Made by a program: the position numbers and the translations under genes
Notes under the pieces: model-generated
Told to the model about the DNA's origin: nothing
What the model saw: the letters and a program-made list of their open reading frames with translations, nothing else
The model's database searches: none
Shown here: positions 3,981 through 5,685 of the stretch, one piece after another
Layout: every line of letters starts with the position of its first letter
Position numbering within the stretch: position 1 is the stretch's first letter
Source of the DNA: Anaerolineales bacterium
Lineage (GTDB): Bacteria > Chloroflexota > Anaerolineae > Anaerolineales > JABWBV01
Assembly (NCBI GenBank): GCA_027019845.1
Contig: JALUWE010000567.1
Span: 1-5,685, forward strand
Direction: 5' to 3'
DNA length: 5,685 bases

Positions 3981-4303
3981 GCCGACTGACAAAACCCCCA
4001 ACCGATCAGGAAGACCGCGAAAGAGTTGTGCGCCGCCGGAATTTTCGGCGTGAGATCATCGGCATATTTCTCGGCGTTTCCGGAGCGATGGTGATCAGCT
4101 CCCTGCTGCCCGTAGTGCGCCAGAATGTCAGTCTGGCGACCGTGATGCTGTGGGGAGGCGCGTTCGGCGGGGTGGCCGCCAGCTTCCCCCGCTTCGAGAA
4201 AGCCGGTGCGGCCCTGACCAAAGGGGACAATCGGGTCTTGAATTACGCCATCGGGTTGGGGATCCCCCTGATCGTGCTGCTTTTGCTCGCCCTTTTACGA
4301 TAG
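3977..4303 (+). CDS. Small three-helix membrane protein of unknown function
   Basis: A 108-residue protein with a basic, hydrophilic N-terminus (residues 1-26, RERVVRRRNFRRE) followed by three likely membrane segments at about 27-47, 52-70 and 87-107, the last nearly all Leu/Ile/Val. The positive-inside rule puts the N-terminus in the cytoplasm. I do not recognise a family. ATG 3977 overlaps the TGA of the SCP2 gene (ATGA), which indicates translational coupling; GTG 3959 in frame is a less likely alternative. Co-expression with the SCP2 protein suggests a shared membrane or lipid role, but that is inference. The stop is 9 bases from the stop of the convergent phosphoribosyltransferase gene. 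Confidence 0.75.
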   Translation: MSRLTKPPTDQEDRERVVRRRNFRREIIGIFLGVSGAMVISSLLPVVRQNVSLATVMLWGGAFGGVAASFPRFEKAGAALTKGDNRVLNYAIGLGIPLIVLLLLALLR

Positions 4304-4307
4304 TGTG

Positions 4308-4340
4308 AGGCCTCACGGGTTTCCCAAACCCGCGAGGTCT
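4308..4340 (+). repeat. Palindromic repeat between convergent genes, possible bidirectional terminator
   Basis: AGGCCTCACGGGTTT (4308-4322) and AAACCCGCGAGGTCT (4326-4340) form a 15-pair stem with one mismatch and one G-T pair around a CCC loop. The sequence resembles the AGACCTCACAGGTCT palindromes at 3478 and 3559, so it probably belongs to the same dispersed family. It begins 4 bases after the stop of the membrane-protein gene and contains the stop of the opposite gene. Long hairpins here could end or stabilise both mRNAs; no T tract follows on either strand. Confidence 0.7.
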
Positions 4341-5677
4341 ACCCGTTCCAGATCGGGATTATCTGCCGGCGCGCGCCCCACTTTGGCCATCGGCACCCAT
4401 TGGCCATGTACTTTGACGCGCACCACGTCCGCGGTGAAGTCCGTCACGGTGGGGCCATGGTTGTCGAACAGGGAGGAGCCCACGCCGTAAAAATCTACCG
4501 GCACGTTGAGCTTCTCGAAACGGCGGATCTTCTCGGCGTTGAAGCCGCCGGAGGCCACGATCTTGACCGAGCGGCAGTATTCGCGTGCCCGCTCGCGCCA
4601 CGTGGGGGGGACATCCCAGCGTTCCCAGGCCGCGTCCAGTGCGCGGCGGACGGTGAACACCAGCCGGGGGGTGACGCCCAGATCGAGGGAAGGGTCCCCC
4701 AACGGGGGTACGGCCACGTCGCGGATGCTGCTACTGGTGTCCAACCGCACGCCGAAGAGGCGGAATTTTTGGGCCTCGGTTTCATCGCCCGCCTCCACCA
4801 GTTGGCGGTAACGGGCGAACATGGCGTCGCACACGGCCAGCGTATCGCCCACGCTGTCGTTGTTGAAGTCCACCAACGCGATGCGCGGCACTTTGGGGGG
4901 GAGGGTGGCCGCGAAGCAGAGCATAAGCTCGGCGGTGTCGCCCAGGAAGCAGGCGATGGAGGCGTGGGCAACCGTGCCGCCGCCCGCGCCGCCCCACCAA
5001 TCGCCCTGCGCGTCGGTGGAGATGAAGGGGCCGAGTTTTTGCGCGTAATCCAGGTTGAAGCGCTCCACCGCCACATCGTAGGCGTACCCGTCCGCGGCCT
5101 GGACTTCGTGCAAATCGAAACGCGCCGGGAAGAAGAGCACCGGTTTGCCGTTGGCCGCGATCAGGGTCTGGTACACGTTGGTAGCCACCCGGCTGGCGCG
5201 GGTCAGAATGCCGAGGGTGGGGGTCTCCAGCAGGGCGAAGTCGCGGTAGCGTCCGCGGACGCGGATGACCGGTTTGACGCGGGTGGGGTCGCCGTTGTAT
5301 TCCACCAGCGCGCCGTCGTGGACTGCTTCTACCTCCAGGTGGTCGGCGGTATTGACGAAGGTGTCGCCCTGCCAGTAGCCGGTGCAGTGGCGCAGCATGG
5401 TCAGGGCTTTGTCCACCCCGACGATCACGGTGGTGCCGGGCCGGCGGGTGAACCATTGCATTTCCACTTCGATGTCGCCGGTGTGGATGTCTTCTGGAGA
5501 GATGCCGGGGGGCAGGTTGTGGGCTTTGCCCTGGTAGGTGTAGCCCTGTGCGGCCAGCGTGGTGAGCATCCGGTTGATGTTGGCGAAGTAGGCGTCCGAA
5601 TACCAGCCGCGGCGCATACGTTCGACGTCGAGTTTGAAGGTGGTGTTGTCCAGGCGTTTGCGGTTGAAGATGGTCAT
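4313..5677 (-). CDS. pncB: Nicotinate phosphoribosyltransferase
   Basis: A 454-residue cytosolic enzyme (EC 6.3.4.21) that joins nicotinate to PRPP, with ATP, to make nicotinate mononucleotide in NAD salvage (Preiss-Handler pathway). Features in order: the N-terminal DxY site SDAYF (27-31), LLETPTLGIL (149-158) and ASR (161-163), GGAGGGTVAHA (229-239) where His238 sits at the position of the phosphorylated histidine in this family, VDFNNDSVGDTL (269-280), GVRLDTSSSIRD (309-320) in place of the commoner RLDSGDL, KIVASGGFNAEKI (372-384), and VDFYGVGSSLFD (394-405) in the phosphate-binding end. Length is normal for bacterial members. ATG 5677 starts MTIFNRKRL; only 8 bases of upstream sequence are visible and they show no ribosome binding site, so a start further upstream cannot be excluded. 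The last 9 codons (VDLAGLGNP) and the stop lie in a palindromic repeat. Confidence 0.93.
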   Translation of the reverse strand: MTIFNRKRLDNTTFKLDVERMRRGWYSDAYFANINRMLTTLAAQGYTYQGKAHNLPPGISPEDIHTGDIEVEMQWFTRRPGTTVIVGVDKALTMLRHCTGYWQGDTFVNTADHLEVEAVHDGALVEYNGDPTRVKPVIRVRGRYRDFALLETPTLGILTRASRVATNVYQTLIAANGKPVLFFPARFDLHEVQAADGYAYDVAVERFNLDYAQKLGPFISTDAQGDWWGGAGGGTVAHASIACFLGDTAELMLCFAATLPPKVPRIALVDFNNDSVGDTLAVCDAMFARYRQLVEAGDETEAQKFRLFGVRLDTSSSIRDVAVPPLGDPSLDLGVTPRLVFTVRRALDAAWERWDVPPTWRERAREYCRSVKIVASGGFNAEKIRRFEKLNVPVDFYGVGSSLFDNHGPTVTDFTADVVRVKVHGQWVPMAKVGRAPADNPDLERVDLAGLGNP

Positions 5678-5685
5678 GGGGGGAG

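Overview
The window is about 60% GC and tightly packed. The best guess for its source is a Chloroflexota bacterium of the Anaerolineae type. That is an inference from two things: arrays of G-rich GGGTATT/GGGTAATT units and short palindromic repeats dispersed between genes, and the sequence style of the nicotinate phosphoribosyltransferase and of the stand-alone acyl-CoA mutase large subunit. No phylogenetic marker settles it.

Left part (1-2858). The tail of an unidentified gene (1-120) is followed by a repeat-filled spacer of 180 bases: a 7-bp tandem array, a G-rich array and a CATCCT...AGGATG element. Then comes a calcineurin-like metallophosphoesterase (301-1203, +). It converges with, and overlaps by 25 bases, a coenzyme-B12 acyl-CoA mutase large subunit (1179-2858, -). 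The mutase would normally be called methylmalonyl-CoA mutase, but its two substrate-selecting positions are Phe89 and Gln207, the pair found in isobutyryl-CoA mutase.

Centre (2859-3617). This is the regulatory core. The mutase promoter and the promoter of a tRNA-Glu(CTC) gene diverge and appear to share one -35 hexamer. Beyond the tRNA lies a compact candidate transcription unit on the minus strand (about 3254 to 3091). It has a TTGACA promoter, a Shine-Dalgarno sequence flanked on both sides by its own complement, a mini-ORF with a run of five identical codons, and an intrinsic terminator with a T tract. I do not recognise it as a described RNA family, and it is the most interesting item here. 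Its promoter stands back-to-back with a strong plus-strand promoter (TTGACA-17-TATACT) that probably serves the genes to the right.

Right part (3618-5685). A single-domain SCP2-like protein (3618-3980) and a three-helix membrane protein (3977-4303) form an ATGA-coupled pair. Their leader is interrupted by a MITE-like element (about 3461-3603) with 17-bp inverted ends. They converge on nicotinate phosphoribosyltransferase (4313-5677, -; NAD salvage), whose last codons lie inside a palindromic repeat that also sits between the two convergent stops. The genes do not form one pathway: acyl-CoA carbon-skeleton rearrangement, lipid-domain/membrane protein, NAD salvage and a tRNA are simply neighbours.
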